Origin: Alphaproteobacteria bacterium | GTDB taxonomy: Bacteria; Pseudomonadota; Alphaproteobacteria; Rhizobiales; Beijerinckiaceae | DNA: 64,000 nucleotides | NCBI GenBank assembly: GCA_016869595.1 | Contig: VGDT01000003.1 | Coordinates: forward strand, 32,266 to 96,265 | Reading direction: 5' to 3' | Shown: positions 1-10,156 of the stretch, in pieces | How positions within the stretch are numbered: position 1 is the stretch's first letter | How the letters are laid out: every line of letters starts with the position of its first letter | Notes under the pieces: model-generated | The model's database searches: none | What the model was told of the DNA's origin: nothing | What the model saw: only the letters and a program-made list of their open reading frames with translations | Position numbers and translations under genes: made by a program

Positions 1-321
1 CACCTCGACAATGACGGTGATGACGTCGCCGATCTTCACCGGCGCGCGGAAATTCAAGGTCTGCGACAGATAGACGGCGCCGGGACCCGGCAAATACATG
101 CCGATGACCGTCGAGATCAGAGACGCCGTATAGAGGCCGTGCACGATGCGTTCGCCGAAGCGGGTCTTCGAGGCGAAGTGATCGGAGAGATGAATCGGAT
201 TGCGATCGCCGGAAAGATCGGCGAAGGCGATCACGTCGTCATCCATCACCGCCTTCATCAGCGTCTCGCGCATGCCGACGCTCAGATCTTCGAAATAGTA
301 GATTTTGAACGGCGTCGACAT
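1..321 (-). CDS. MaoC-family dehydratase, partial (C-terminus outside window)
   Basis: Reverse translation MSTPFKIYYFEDLSVGMRETLMKAVMDDDVIAFADLSGDRNPIHLSDHFASKTRFGERIVHG..., typical hotdog/MaoC hydratase motif; open to window edge. Confidence 0.85.
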   Translation of the reverse strand, partial: MSTPFKIYYFEDLSVGMRETLMKAVMDDDVIAFADLSGDRNPIHLSDHFASKTRFGERIVHGLYTASLISTVIGMYLPGPGAVYLSQTLNFRAPVKIGDVITVIVEV

Positions 322-381
322 GGAGGCACCGGAGAGTTGCGTCGCGGACGTGACCGCAGGAGAGGCCTGCGCAAGCCCCTT

Positions 382-1290
382 TTACCAGAAAAGCTCGCGA
401 GCCAAAGCCTTGGGACGCGCGCCGGCACGCGTAAAGAGCGATTCAAGCGCCGTTTCATCGAGCGCGCCCCCTTCGGGATGCAGCTCCTCACGATGCACGC
501 CATGGATAATGAAAAGGCAATCGAGCCCGGCGCGGCCCGCTCCGGCGAGGTCGGTGAAGGCGCCGTCGCCGATCGCTAGCGCGCGCGATTTGTCGACTTC
601 GCCGCCATGCAGAATTTTGAGCCGCTCCAAGGCGGCGGCGTAGATCGGCGCGCGCGGCTTGCCGAAGGTCAGGACGCGGCCGCCGATCGCCGCATAACGC
701 TCCGCCAGGGCGCCGGCGCAGTAAACGAGATCATTGCCGATCGCGACAACGATGTCGGGATTGGCGCAGAGCATGGTCAGATCGCGCGCTTTCAGCGTCG
801 CCAACTGTTCGTCGTAGTCCGCAGGCGTTTCGTTGCGCTCATCGAAGAGTCCGGTGCAGACGACGTAATCGGCGGATTCCGGCCCGACGCGCATGATCGG
901 CGCGCCGAGGCGGCGCGCCGCCTCGCGGAAGAGACCGTCGTCTCGCGCCGGGCCAAGGTGATAGACCGCCTGTCCGTCACGCGCCACGATCTCACGCAGC
1001 GCAAGCTCCCCGGCGGAAACGAGATCGTCGAAACAGTCCTGCGGCACGCCAAGGCCAAGGAGCTGTCGGCGCACCTCTTCATCCGGCCGCGAGGCGTTAG
1101 TGATCAGCACGACCGTCCCGCCTTTCGCGCGGAAACGCTTCAGCGCCTCGGCGGCTTCGGGGAAATGCCGCCGGCCGTCGATCAGCACGCCCCAGCCGTC
1201 GCAAAGAATCGCGTCATAATCCTCGGCGATCTCGCGCAGACCGGCGATGAACGGAACGTGGCTTGAGTCAGACGAGCCGCCCGGCGTCAA
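382..1290 (-). CDS. HAD superfamily (class IIA) hydrolase
   Basis: ORF with DAILCDGWGVLIDGRRHFPEA and LAIGDGAFTDLAGAGRAGLDCLFI motifs. Confidence 0.85.
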   Translation of the reverse strand: MTPGGSSDSSHVPFIAGLREIAEDYDAILCDGWGVLIDGRRHFPEAAEALKRFRAKGGTVVLITNASRPDEEVRRQLLGLGVPQDCFDDLVSAGELALREIVARDGQAVYHLGPARDDGLFREAARRLGAPIMRVGPESADYVVCTGLFDERNETPADYDEQLATLKARDLTMLCANPDIVVAIGNDLVYCAGALAERYAAIGGRVLTFGKPRAPIYAAALERLKILHGGEVDKSRALAIGDGAFTDLAGAGRAGLDCLFIIHGVHREELHPEGGALDETALESLFTRAGARPKALARELFW

Positions 1291-2003
1291 AAGCGCGCCT
1301 CGGCGAAAGCGGCGGCGTAGGCCTTCTCGCAGACGGTATTGAAAGCCCCGGTCGACTCGTCGAGCACGAACAGCCGGCCGTCCGTGATCCGGAACAGGGC
1401 CCCGTGCAGCTGCAGATGCCTATGATGTTCGAGCACCTGGATCATGGGAAAGGAGCGCAGATGGCGCAGCGTCTGCTTCACCGCCTCAAACTCAAGCCGT
1501 TCGATATAAAGGCTGTCTTTCGGATTGGGCGGAACCCCAAGGCGATCCGCTGCAGGGCCAAGCATCTTGATCCAGTCGCCGATGAAGTCGCTGTGGCTCA
1601 GCCGAGGCGTATCAGGATCGGCGGCGATTTCGGCATAGGCGCGAACGCCGCCGCATTGACCGTGGCCGAGCACGACGACGTCGGAAACTTTCAACGCCAT
1701 GACGGCATATTCGAGCGCCGCCGAAGCGCCGTGATAATGATCGTCGGGCTCAAAAGGCGGGACCAGCGCCGCGACGTTGCGCAAGACGAAAAGCTCGCCG
1801 GGTCCGGCGCTGAAGATCGCTTCAGGCGCGACGCGCGAGTCGCAGCAGCTAATGACCATGGTTCTGGGCGTCTGGCCCTTGACCGCCAATTCTTCGAACC
1901 GGTCATGCTCGGCGAGAAAACGCCCGCTGATGAAGGATTCATAGCCCTCCACGAGCGCCTGCGGCAGACCGGTCGCGCCGGGCGGCGCCTCGTCATCTGC
2001 CAT
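1287..2003 (-). CDS. Beta-type carbonic anhydrase
   Basis: CCDSRVAPE and VLGHGQCGGV zinc-site motifs. Confidence 0.93.
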   Translation of the reverse strand: MADDEAPPGATGLPQALVEGYESFISGRFLAEHDRFEELAVKGQTPRTMVISCCDSRVAPEAIFSAGPGELFVLRNVAALVPPFEPDDHYHGASAALEYAVMALKVSDVVVLGHGQCGGVRAYAEIAADPDTPRLSHSDFIGDWIKMLGPAADRLGVPPNPKDSLYIERLEFEAVKQTLRHLRSFPMIQVLEHHRHLQLHGALFRITDGRLFVLDESTGAFNTVCEKAYAAAFAEARF

Positions 2004-2117
2004 TTAACGCTCCCTTCGTGCGCCTTATGCCAGGCGGATAGCGGACCTCGCGGTTATTGTGTAGATCACGCGGCGGGGTCAAGAGATGGCCGAACCGTTT
2101 CGACATTGGGGCTTTGA

Positions 2118-2987
2118 ATGATTTCGCGACTGAAGCGCAGCGTGCTGGCCATGCCGGGCTCGAACGCCCGCGCGCTGGAAAAAGGCAAGACGCTTTCCGC
2201 CGATGTCCTGATGTTCGAACTCGAAGATGGGGTCGCCGAATCCGCCAAGGCGACGGCGCGCGAGCAGGTCGCGGCGGCGGTGGCGGGCGGCGGCTACGGA
2301 GCGCGCCAACTTGTCGTGCGCGTCAACGCCCGCGGCTCGGAGTGGTATCGGCCGGACGTCGCGGCAATCGCGCCGCTGGGCCCGGACGCCATCGTCATTC
2401 CGAAGGTCAATTCGCGCGACGAGGTCCTGAAGGCGGCGGCTGATCTCGTCGCCGCAGGCGCGCCGCATAAGACGCGACTTTGGGCGATGATCGAAACGCC
2501 GCGCGCCGTCTTCGATATCGAAAAGATCGCAAGCGCGGCCGACGATCACGCCGCGCGCCTCGAAGTTCTGGTGCTTGGTCCCAACGACATCGCCAAATCG
2601 ACCCGCGCGCGATTGACGCCGGGACGCCAAGCGCTGCTCTCCTGGCTGTCGGCCGGCGTGCTTGCGGCGCGGGTCCACAATATCGAGATCATCGACGGCA
2701 TCTACAACGACTTCAACGACCTGGACGGTCTGCGCCGCGAGGCGGAGCAGGGACGCGACTTCGGATTTGATGGCAAGATGCTCATTCATCCAAGCCAGAT
2801 CGGCCCAGTGAATGAAATTTTCGCCCCCAGTCTCGAAGAGGTCGATTTTGCGCGCCGGATCATCGCGGTGTTCGACGAACCGGAAAACGCCGACAAGGGC
2901 GTGGTGCAGATCGACGGCAAAATGGTCGAACGTCTGCATCTCGACATCGCCCGGCGCACCTTGCAGCTTGTCGAAGCGGCGAGTTGA
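2118..2987 (+). CDS. HpcH/HpaI aldolase / CitE-like CoA ester lyase
   Basis: RSVLAMPGSNARALEKGKTLSADVLMFELEDGVAESAK; GFDGKMLIHPSQIGPVNEIF. Confidence 0.85.
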   Translation: MISRLKRSVLAMPGSNARALEKGKTLSADVLMFELEDGVAESAKATAREQVAAAVAGGGYGARQLVVRVNARGSEWYRPDVAAIAPLGPDAIVIPKVNSRDEVLKAAADLVAAGAPHKTRLWAMIETPRAVFDIEKIASAADDHAARLEVLVLGPNDIAKSTRARLTPGRQALLSWLSAGVLAARVHNIEIIDGIYNDFNDLDGLRREAEQGRDFGFDGKMLIHPSQIGPVNEIFAPSLEEVDFARRIIAVFDEPENADKGVVQIDGKMVERLHLDIARRTLQLVEAAS

Positions 2988-3052
2988 CGCAGCCCATTTT
3001 GCGGGCGCCGGAGGCTTCAACTATAAAGGTGCGGGACAGCAAGGATTCGCCA

Positions 3053-4363
3053 ATGGTCTCGCCGGACGACGAAGAACCGAACCGCGTCGAATTTTCGGAA
3101 GCGCCGCTCGAACCGGCGGAAATCCCACCTGAACCGCCGCCGGCGCCCGTCATACGCAAGCGCCGCTCCGTTCTCCTCCCGCTGCTGTCGACGTTGCTGC
3201 TGCTCGTCGTCCTTGCAGGGGCCGCTCTTTATGCGGCGATCGCCTTCAAGGACAAGGACGAGCGGTTAAAAGCCGTCGCCGACTATGCGGAGCCTTACGT
3301 CGATCAGGCGGGCGGCGCCTTCAGCGAACTGAAGGACAGGGTCCGTTCGCTCTTTGGCGACGCCAGCCCCACGCGCACGACGGAAATAGCGCCCGAGGCT
3401 CAGCCGAGCGCGCCGCCTGCGGCTCAGCAAGTCGCGCCCGCGAAACCCGCCGACATGGCGGCCGAACCCATTCCGCAAGAACCGCGCTCGGCGCCTGTGA
3501 CGAATGCAGCGGCAGAATCGCAGAAGGCGGCAATCGCGGCGTTGCAGGGCCGCATCGATTCGGCCGAAGACACGGCGCAACGCGCGTTGCGCGCGGCGGA
3601 AGCCGCGGAAGCGGCCGCCAACGCCGCTCGTGTGGCGGCCGAAGCGGCGACGAAAACGAGCCTGGCGACCACTCCCGCTGAAGGCGGCCAGGAAGGCGCG
3701 CTGACCGCCGGCGAGCAGGTGATAGCGCTCGAAGGCCGGATCGACGAACTCGGCAACGAAATTAAGGCGCTGCGCGAGCGGCTTGAGGCTCCGAAAAGCG
3801 AAACCCGCGCGGCGCCGGAAGCCTCCGCGGCCAAGACGGCGGAAGGGCCGGCGTCGGTCGTCGTCATCGCCTATGCGCTGCAGCGCGAGCTCGAAGCAGG
3901 GCGGCCCTACGCCGTGGAGGTCAAGGCGCTAACGCGGCTCAGCGGGGACCAGGCGGCGTTGGCCGCGCTTACGCCCTTCGCCGAGAAAGGCGCGCCAACC
4001 GCCGCGCAACTAAAGGCTGACTTCGCGCCGGCCGCCAAACGCATTCGCGCGCTTGAAGCCGGCTCCGGCGATCTCACCGAACATTTGATGAAAGGCGCGA
4101 GCAAACTCGTGCGCGTGCGGCCCTCCGGCCAGGCGCCGACGACAGAGGCGCAGACCGTCGAAGAAAAGGTCGCTCACATCGAAGCGGCGCTCGACCACGG
4201 CGACTTGGCGCAGGCCAACGCGCTCTTCTCGGCGCTCCCGGAAGCGGCGCAGAACGAGGCCAAGAACTTCGGCGCGACGCTGCGCGCCCGCATAGACGCG
4301 GGGAAGGCAGCCGACGATCTGCTGCATGGCGCGATCGCCGCGCTCGGCGCAACGAAGGAATAA
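3053..4363 (+). CDS. Mitofilin-like / coiled-coil inner-membrane protein upstream of hemY
   Basis: Single TM helix followed by Ala/Glu-rich coiled coil; position immediately before HemY. Start chosen at internal ATG (MVSPDDEEPN). Confidence 0.65.
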   Translation: MVSPDDEEPNRVEFSEAPLEPAEIPPEPPPAPVIRKRRSVLLPLLSTLLLLVVLAGAALYAAIAFKDKDERLKAVADYAEPYVDQAGGAFSELKDRVRSLFGDASPTRTTEIAPEAQPSAPPAAQQVAPAKPADMAAEPIPQEPRSAPVTNAAAESQKAAIAALQGRIDSAEDTAQRALRAAEAAEAAANAARVAAEAATKTSLATTPAEGGQEGALTAGEQVIALEGRIDELGNEIKALRERLEAPKSETRAAPEASAAKTAEGPASVVVIAYALQRELEAGRPYAVEVKALTRLSGDQAALAALTPFAEKGAPTAAQLKADFAPAAKRIRALEAGSGDLTEHLMKGASKLVRVRPSGQAPTTEAQTVEEKVAHIEAALDHGDLAQANALFSALPEAAQNEAKNFGATLRARIDAGKAADDLLHGAIAALGATKE

Positions 4364-4378
4364 GCAGGACCAATCGCC

Positions 4379-5779
4379 ATGCTATTTCTCCTCTTTTTCA
4401 TCATTGCGCTTGCGGCCGTCGCTTACGGGCTCGAATGGCTGATCGAACAGCCGGGTTCGCTGACGCTCGATTTCGCGGGCTATCAGTTCGAGGCCTCTAT
4501 ACCAGTTGCTGTCGCGGGCCTGCTGCTGATCATCGCCGCGACGATCCTGCTTTGGGCGATCGCTACTGCAGTCGTGCGTCTGCCGGGCCGCTGGACCGGC
4601 GGCTCGCGGATGAAGCGCCGCGATAAGGGCTTTGACGCCCTTTCGCAGGGCCTCATCGCGGTCGGCTCCGGCGACGCCGCCCGCGCCCGCAAGGCCGCAT
4701 ATGTCGCCGAACGGCTGCTGCCGAACGAGCCGCTTACGCAGTTTCTGAAGGCGCAGGCCGCGCAGCTTGCGGGCGACCGGCGGGTCGCGGAAGAGACTTT
4801 CCACAAGATGACCTTGAAGCCCGAGACGAAACTTCTCGGGTTGCGCGGGCTGCATATTGAAGCGCGCCGGCGCGAGGACACGGAAGCGGCGCATCATTTC
4901 GCCAAGGAGGCGCATGACATCGCGCCGTTGCCCTGGGCCGGCTCCGCGATGCTCGAACATCTCGCCGCGCAGGGCGACTGGGAAAAGGCGCGCGAGGCGA
5001 TCGAGGCAAGCCTCCTCGCCAAGGCCATCGACGCGCAAACGGCGCAAAATATGCGCGCGGTGGTCGAAACCGCGATGGCGATGGAGAAGGAGCGCGACCA
5101 TCCGCATGACGCGCTGCATCTCGCGCGCCAGGCGTTGAAGCGCCGGCCGGGCTTCGCGCCCGCCGCCGTCGCCGCGGCGCGGGTGCTCGTTCGCCATGGC
5201 GACCGCAAAAGCGCATTGAAATTGATCGAAACAGTGTGGGCGACGAAGCCGCATCCCGACCTCGCGGCGGCCTATCTCGAGGCGCTATCGGGCGAATCCA
5301 ACCCCGCAAAGCTCGCCCGGGCGGAGAAGCTGGCGCGGGCTGCGCCCAACGCGCCCGAGAGCCGGCATGTTGTCGCCGAGGTCGCGCTGTCGACGCGCAA
5401 TTTCGCCAAGGCGCGCGAAGTGCTCGCGCCGCTTGTCGCTGACGGACGACACCCGACCGCGCATACCTGCCTGTTGATGGCCGAGATCGAAGACGCCGAG
5501 CATGGACCGTCGGGTCCGGTGCGCGAATGGCTCGCCCGCGGCTCGCGCGCGCCGCGCGATCCGGTCTGGATCGCCGATGGAGTCGTTTCGAAGAGCTGGC
5601 TGCCGATTTCGCCCGTCACCGGCCGGCTCGACGCCTTCGAATGGAAGCCGCCGCCGGACTCGGCGCAACATTTGACCGAAGAAGGCAAGCCCAATATTCC
5701 GGCCGCCTTTTTGACGCGCCCCGCCGAAGCCGTCGCTTTGCCTTCGTCCGATGTCTCAGGGGAAGCGACGGCGGGCTAG
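4379..5779 (+). CDS. hemY: HemY-family TPR membrane protein
   Basis: N-terminal two TM helices, HemY_N-like region, TPR C-terminus; partner of mitofilin-like gene. Confidence 0.8.
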   Translation: MLFLLFFIIALAAVAYGLEWLIEQPGSLTLDFAGYQFEASIPVAVAGLLLIIAATILLWAIATAVVRLPGRWTGGSRMKRRDKGFDALSQGLIAVGSGDAARARKAAYVAERLLPNEPLTQFLKAQAAQLAGDRRVAEETFHKMTLKPETKLLGLRGLHIEARRREDTEAAHHFAKEAHDIAPLPWAGSAMLEHLAAQGDWEKAREAIEASLLAKAIDAQTAQNMRAVVETAMAMEKERDHPHDALHLARQALKRRPGFAPAAVAAARVLVRHGDRKSALKLIETVWATKPHPDLAAAYLEALSGESNPAKLARAEKLARAAPNAPESRHVVAEVALSTRNFAKAREVLAPLVADGRHPTAHTCLLMAEIEDAEHGPSGPVREWLARGSRAPRDPVWIADGVVSKSWLPISPVTGRLDAFEWKPPPDSAQHLTEEGKPNIPAAFLTRPAEAVALPSSDVSGEATAG

Positions 5780-6318
5780 CGTGCACGGTCGGCGCGGCGG
5801 ATGCGCACATAAAGCGCGCCTTCGCCGCCATGATGGCGCGCGGCTTCGCCAAAGCCCACGACCACGTCGCGTAAATTCGGCGCTTCGAGCCACATCGGCA
5901 CCACGCGGCGCAGCACGCCGCCCTCTTCGCGCGTCAGCCCTTTCCCCGTCACGACAATAGCGATGCGCGCGCCATTCCCTTGGCACCTACGCAGGAAGGC
6001 CGTTAAGGCGCGCTGCGCCTCAGACTGTCGCATGCCGTGAAGATCGAGCTTGGCGTCGACTTCGAGCCGACCGCGCTTGATCTTCGTGAAAGTGCGCGAG
6101 TCGATGTCGACCGGCCCTGAGGGAGGCTTTGGCGCCGGCGGCCGGTCGTGAGCGATAGAGGCCGCGGGAGGTGGCGCGCCCGTCTCGACGGAAGGCGAGG
6201 GCGCCGGCTTTTTCGGACGCGCGCGCGAAGGCCGGACGTCGGCCGTCACCGTCGTCCAGAGCTCGCTTTCGGCCTGCGAAAGCCGGCGCGCATAGCGGCG
6301 AGTATTTTCCTCGCTCAC
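5776..6318 (-). CDS. Smr/MutS2 C-terminal domain protein
   Basis: DLHGMRQSEAQRALTAFLRRCQGNGARIAIVVTGKG Smr motif. Confidence 0.88.
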   Translation of the reverse strand: MSEENTRRYARRLSQAESELWTTVTADVRPSRARPKKPAPSPSVETGAPPPAASIAHDRPPAPKPPSGPVDIDSRTFTKIKRGRLEVDAKLDLHGMRQSEAQRALTAFLRRCQGNGARIAIVVTGKGLTREEGGVLRRVVPMWLEAPNLRDVVVGFGEAARHHGGEGALYVRIRRADRAR

Positions 6319-7433
6319 GGACCGTCCCCAACGTCCTTCGGCAGCAGCACGATCATATGGGCGGCGTGACGCACGTCGCCAGCGCGCCGGCCTGCCGCTT
6401 CGCCTGCGCCGAAGAAAAGATCGGCGCGCGCAGGACCAATTATGGCAGATCCGGTGTCCTGCGCGATCATCAAGCGACGAAATTGCGTTTCCGTTTCTTC
6501 CTGCCAGGGAATTCGCGCATCAATCCAGAAAGGGAGGCCGTAGCACCAGATAGAACGGTCCACGGCGATCGATCGAAGCGGCGTCAACGGCGCGCCCTGA
6601 CCCCCGATTGGGCCAATCCTTCGTCGTTCCGATTTGTCGATCTGAAAGAACACGTAGGAGCGATTTTCCTGCATCAGCCGCCGACCCGGCTCTCCAGGAG
6701 CGGTTCCGAGCCTTCGCAACGTCTCCTTCATCACATCGAGCGACATCTCGGTTTGCGCCACCAACCCGCGCTCGATCATCAGCCGACCAATGGACGTGTA
6801 GGGCCATCCGTTGCGCCCGTCATAGGTGAGCGCCAGGACGGCGCCGCCCGGCAGACGCAAGCGCGCCGAACCTTGCACCTGAATGAGAAACAATTCGACG
6901 GGATCACGGACATAAGCGAGCGGATGCGCGCTCGGCGCCGCGCCTTCCTCTTCGATCGCACGCCGGCCTGGATAGGGCGCCAGCGCGCCATCAGCCCGGC
7001 GTCGCGCGCTTGTCAGCTTCTCGCCGGAAGACAACACAAGAGGCCCGTCATTCAACGTTATGAGATCAAGGGGACGCGATAGGACGGGCGTCACGAAGCC
7101 CGGCTCTGGCGACAGTCTCGCGTCGACCTCAACCTCATAGTAAGCGGTGACAAAGCCTTGCGTCTTGATGACGTGAGGACGAAACCAGTTCTGAAAGAAA
7201 GCAACGGGATCGCTGTCGGCGTCGAGCGCCGCGCGCGCGGCTGCAAGGAGCGATCGCGGCGGCGGGACCGCGCTACGCTGCTCTTGCGCGCCGGCGACGA
7301 TGATTTCGGCGGAACGCCGGAAGGCTTGGAAAGCGGCGGCGAGATCGTCGGCCGAAAAGCCGTCGATCTCGTCGAATTCTATTTTCTGCAGCAGTTTGGA
7401 AGCGGAAAACTGCGGCGCGTTTTCCGGCGACAT
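6315..7433 (-). CDS. mltA: Membrane-bound lytic murein transglycosylase A (MltA)
   Basis: VTAYYEVEVDARLSPEPGF..., YVRDPVELFLIQVQGSARLRLPGG, AQDTGSAIIGPARADLFFGAG. Confidence 0.92.
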   Translation of the reverse strand: MSPENAPQFSASKLLQKIEFDEIDGFSADDLAAAFQAFRRSAEIIVAGAQEQRSAVPPPRSLLAAARAALDADSDPVAFFQNWFRPHVIKTQGFVTAYYEVEVDARLSPEPGFVTPVLSRPLDLITLNDGPLVLSSGEKLTSARRRADGALAPYPGRRAIEEEGAAPSAHPLAYVRDPVELFLIQVQGSARLRLPGGAVLALTYDGRNGWPYTSIGRLMIERGLVAQTEMSLDVMKETLRRLGTAPGEPGRRLMQENRSYVFFQIDKSERRRIGPIGGQGAPLTPLRSIAVDRSIWCYGLPFWIDARIPWQEETETQFRRLMIAQDTGSAIIGPARADLFFGAGEAAGRRAGDVRHAAHMIVLLPKDVGDGP

Positions 7434-7435
7434 TC

Positions 7436-8173
7436 TCAGTCTTCGGCTTGCGTCGCGACGAGCTTCCAGTTCGGATCGCCGGCCTTAGGATCGCGCGCGA
7501 AGGTCCAGCGTTCGACGATCTTGCGCGTCTGCCCGCCATCGATCGTTTCGCCGGCCTTGTCGCGGCGCACGTTCATCAGCCGGACGACGAAACGCACCGT
7601 CACCTCATTGCGGCCGGCGACCGCCTGGGCGGCGTCGACCGTCGCCGAGTCGATCGCGACGACAGCGGTCTCCATCGTTTCGCCCTCCTGCTCACGCCGC
7701 GCGATTTCCGAGGAGAATCCATCGAAAACGTCCTGCGACAGGAGCGGCTTCAAGGTCTCCCGGTCGCCCTTGGCGAAAGCGGTGACAATGAGGTCGTAAG
7801 CGCGGCGCGCGCCGCTGAGGAAAGCTTTGCCGTCGAAGCTGGGATCGGAGGCCGCCACGGCGTCGAGGCCGCTCCAAGCGGAAGCGACGCCTTTCTCGGC
7901 GACGCCTTCCCAGCGCTCGGCGCCGCTTGGACGCGCCGGCGTTTCTGCGACGGGCGCAGCGCCCGGCATGGGCGCGAGGGTGGCGGGAGCGGGCGGCCGC
8001 GGCGCAAAGCGCGCGGGCGGCGGGGTTTCGCGATCCACCCGCATTCCGAGCACCGAGCGCAGCTTCCAGATGACGAAAACCGCGAGCGCAGCGAAAGCGA
8101 TAAGGGTCGGATCGAAGAGATCGCCGGAGCCCGGCATTAGCAACTCCCGAATAAATCTGTGGTCGGCTATCAT
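7436..8173 (-). CDS. Tim44/TimA-like domain protein
   Basis: N-terminal TM followed by AFAKGDRETLKPLLSQDVFDGFSSEI Tim44-like domain; neighbours mltA and fxsA. Confidence 0.83.
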   Translation of the reverse strand: MIADHRFIRELLMPGSGDLFDPTLIAFAALAVFVIWKLRSVLGMRVDRETPPPARFAPRPPAPATLAPMPGAAPVAETPARPSGAERWEGVAEKGVASAWSGLDAVAASDPSFDGKAFLSGARRAYDLIVTAFAKGDRETLKPLLSQDVFDGFSSEIARREQEGETMETAVVAIDSATVDAAQAVAGRNEVTVRFVVRLMNVRRDKAGETIDGGQTRKIVERWTFARDPKAGDPNWKLVATQAED

Positions 8174-8257
8174 GTCGCTGCGAACATGTCACGAATCAAG
8201 GGGCGGGCGTATTGCCGCGGACGGAGCGCGCGTAGAAGGCAAGACACGGGTGAATCA

Positions 8258-8710
8258 GTGAATTCGAAGCTTATCGGCGCAGCGCTTGCAGCGTGGATCG
8301 TGCTGGAGATTCTCTCCTTCGCGCTCGTCGTGCGCGCCGTGGGGCTTCTCGTGGCGATTGCTCTCGCCATTGGCGCGTCGCTTCTCGGCCTTTCCGACGT
8401 CAAGCGCCTCCTCGACTTCCTTCGCGCGCGGGTCGCCGCCAAGGCGAAAGGCGGAGGCGGCGTCATGGCTGACGGCGCGATGCTCGACGGCGCGATGCAG
8501 GCGCTCGCCTCGATTCTTCTCATTCTGCCGGGTTTCGCCTCCGATTTCGTCGGACTGGCGCTGAAATCCCCTTCGGTGCGGGAGAACGTCGCGCGGCGAT
8601 TACGGGCTCGATCGGGCGTCGCCGACCCCCGCCTCATCGATCTCGACCCTCGCGAATGGCGCCGCGAAGCGCGCCGACCGCGGCGAAGCGCGGCGAAACA
8701 GGAGCAATGA
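8258..8710 (+). CDS. fxsA: FxsA family membrane protein
   Basis: Hydrophobic protein with LASILLILPGFASDFVGLAL; GTG start. Confidence 0.75.
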   Translation: MNSKLIGAALAAWIVLEILSFALVVRAVGLLVAIALAIGASLLGLSDVKRLLDFLRARVAAKAKGGGGVMADGAMLDGAMQALASILLILPGFASDFVGLALKSPSVRENVARRLRARSGVADPRLIDLDPREWRREARRPRRSAAKQEQ

Positions 8711-8790
8711 GGACGCGCCTTGTTCGCATCTAATAGACGTGTTAGGCGGGCGCGAATTCTTGTTGCAACGGCTCTGCTGGAGACCCTTAC

Positions 8791-9279
8791 ATGACCGATA
8801 CGAATGGCAACGGCGCGGAAGGGGCGCCGGGCGGCGCTCCGGCTCTCAACTCGCTCGCTCAATATTTGAAGGATTTCTCCTTCGAGAATCCCAATGCGCC
8901 GCGTTCGCTCGGTCCGCAGGAGAAGGCGCCCAACATTGCGATCCAGGTCAACGTCAACGCCAAGCAACTGGCGCCGACGGACTTCGAAGTAGGGCTGACG
9001 CTCGACTGCAAGGCTGGCGAGGGAGATGGACTCCTCTTCAAGCTCGATCTCGAATATGGCGGGGTGTTCCGGCTCGTGAACATTCCCGAAGAGCAAATTC
9101 ATCCGATCGTGATGATCGAATGCCCGCGCATGCTGTTTCCCTTCGTAAGACAGATCGTGGCGGACGCGACCAGCAAAGGCGGCTATCCGCCGCTCTACAT
9201 CGACCCGATCGACTTCGTCGCGCTGTATCAGCAAAAGACGGCCGAAGCCGCGGGCCAGGCTAAAACTCAGCCGAATTAA
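8791..9279 (+). CDS. secB: Protein-export chaperone SecB
   Basis: [48 protein letters not shown]. Confidence 0.95.
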   Translation: MTDTNGNGAEGAPGGAPALNSLAQYLKDFSFENPNAPRSLGPQEKAPNIAIQVNVNAKQLAPTDFEVGLTLDCKAGEGDGLLFKLDLEYGGVFRLVNIPEEQIHPIVMIECPRMLFPFVRQIVADATSKGGYPPLYIDPIDFVALYQQKTAEAAGQAKTQPN

Positions 9280-9989
9280 CCAGCGACGCTCGCCTCAGCT
9301 TCGTCGCTGGCGAGATAGCGATCCCAGATCGGCGATTTCATCGTTGCGACGAAAATAACGTGGGCCGCCTCTTCGGCCGCGCTCAACCGCGGCGGGAGAG
9401 GTTCGGCGCGGCGCGTCAGCAAATCGCCTGACGCGGCGATGCGCACGGCGTGGACCGTCCGAAGCGACAGCGCCGCCTGCCGCCCGCCGCAAAGCTCGGC
9501 ATAGACCTCAGCCAGTAGATTGGCGTCGAGCAAAGCGCCGTGTTTGTCGCGACGGGAAAGATCGATCGCGTAGCGCTGGCACAGAGCGTCGAGAGAGTTG
9601 GGGCCGCCAGGGTGGCGGCGGCGCGCCATGGCGAGCGTGTCGACAATGCGCGCGCCGCCCAATGGGGGCAAATTCATGAGCGCGAATTCGGCGTTGAGAA
9701 AGCGCGTGTCGAATTCGGCGTTATGAATGACAAGCGGCGCATCCTCGATAAAATCGAGAAATGCGCCCGCGATCTCCTTGAAAACCTTGTGCTGCGCGAG
9801 GAATTCGCGAGAGAGCCCATGCACGCGAAACGCCTCTTCCGGCATGTCGCGCTCTGGATCGACGTAGGAATGAAAATAGCGGCCGGTCGGGATGAGATTG
9901 GAGATCTCGACCGCCCCGATCTCGACGACGCGATGGCCGCTCGATGGATCGAGTCCCGTCGTTTCAGTATCGAGAACGATCTCGCGCAT
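9276..9989 (-). CDS. dnaQ: DNA polymerase III epsilon subunit
   Basis: [39 protein letters not shown]; exonuclease motifs. Confidence 0.94.
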   Translation of the reverse strand: MREIVLDTETTGLDPSSGHRVVEIGAVEISNLIPTGRYFHSYVDPERDMPEEAFRVHGLSREFLAQHKVFKEIAGAFLDFIEDAPLVIHNAEFDTRFLNAEFALMNLPPLGGARIVDTLAMARRRHPGGPNSLDALCQRYAIDLSRRDKHGALLDANLLAEVYAELCGGRQAALSLRTVHAVRIAASGDLLTRRAEPLPPRLSAAEEAAHVIFVATMKSPIWDRYLASDEAEASVAG

Positions 9990-10026
9990 GCTAAGCAAAC
10001 CCTGGCTGGCGCATTGGCTTAAGCCA

Positions 10027-10137
10027 TGTCATTCCCGGCAGGCCAAAGGCCTGACCGGGAATCCAGAGTAACACCAAAACGCGTATTGCGATTCTGGATT
10101 CCCGATCGCTCGCTTGGCGAGCGTCGGGAAATCCACG
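10027..10137. repeat. Palindromic intergenic repeat, family A (CATTCCCG... core)
   Basis: gtcattcccggcaggccaaaggcctgaccgggaatccaga ... tctggattcccgatcgctcgcttggcgagcgtcgggaaatcc; shares core with the element in rsmA at 29382-29489. Confidence 0.8.
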
Positions 10138-10156
10138 CCGCTCAACAAGTACCGCA

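Noticed and set aside
2079-3020. Long antisense ORF (313 aa, minus strand) across the CoA lyase gene
   Set aside because: Shadow ORF of a high-GC gene: Arg/His-rich composition with no domain, while the opposite strand encodes a clear CitE-like protein
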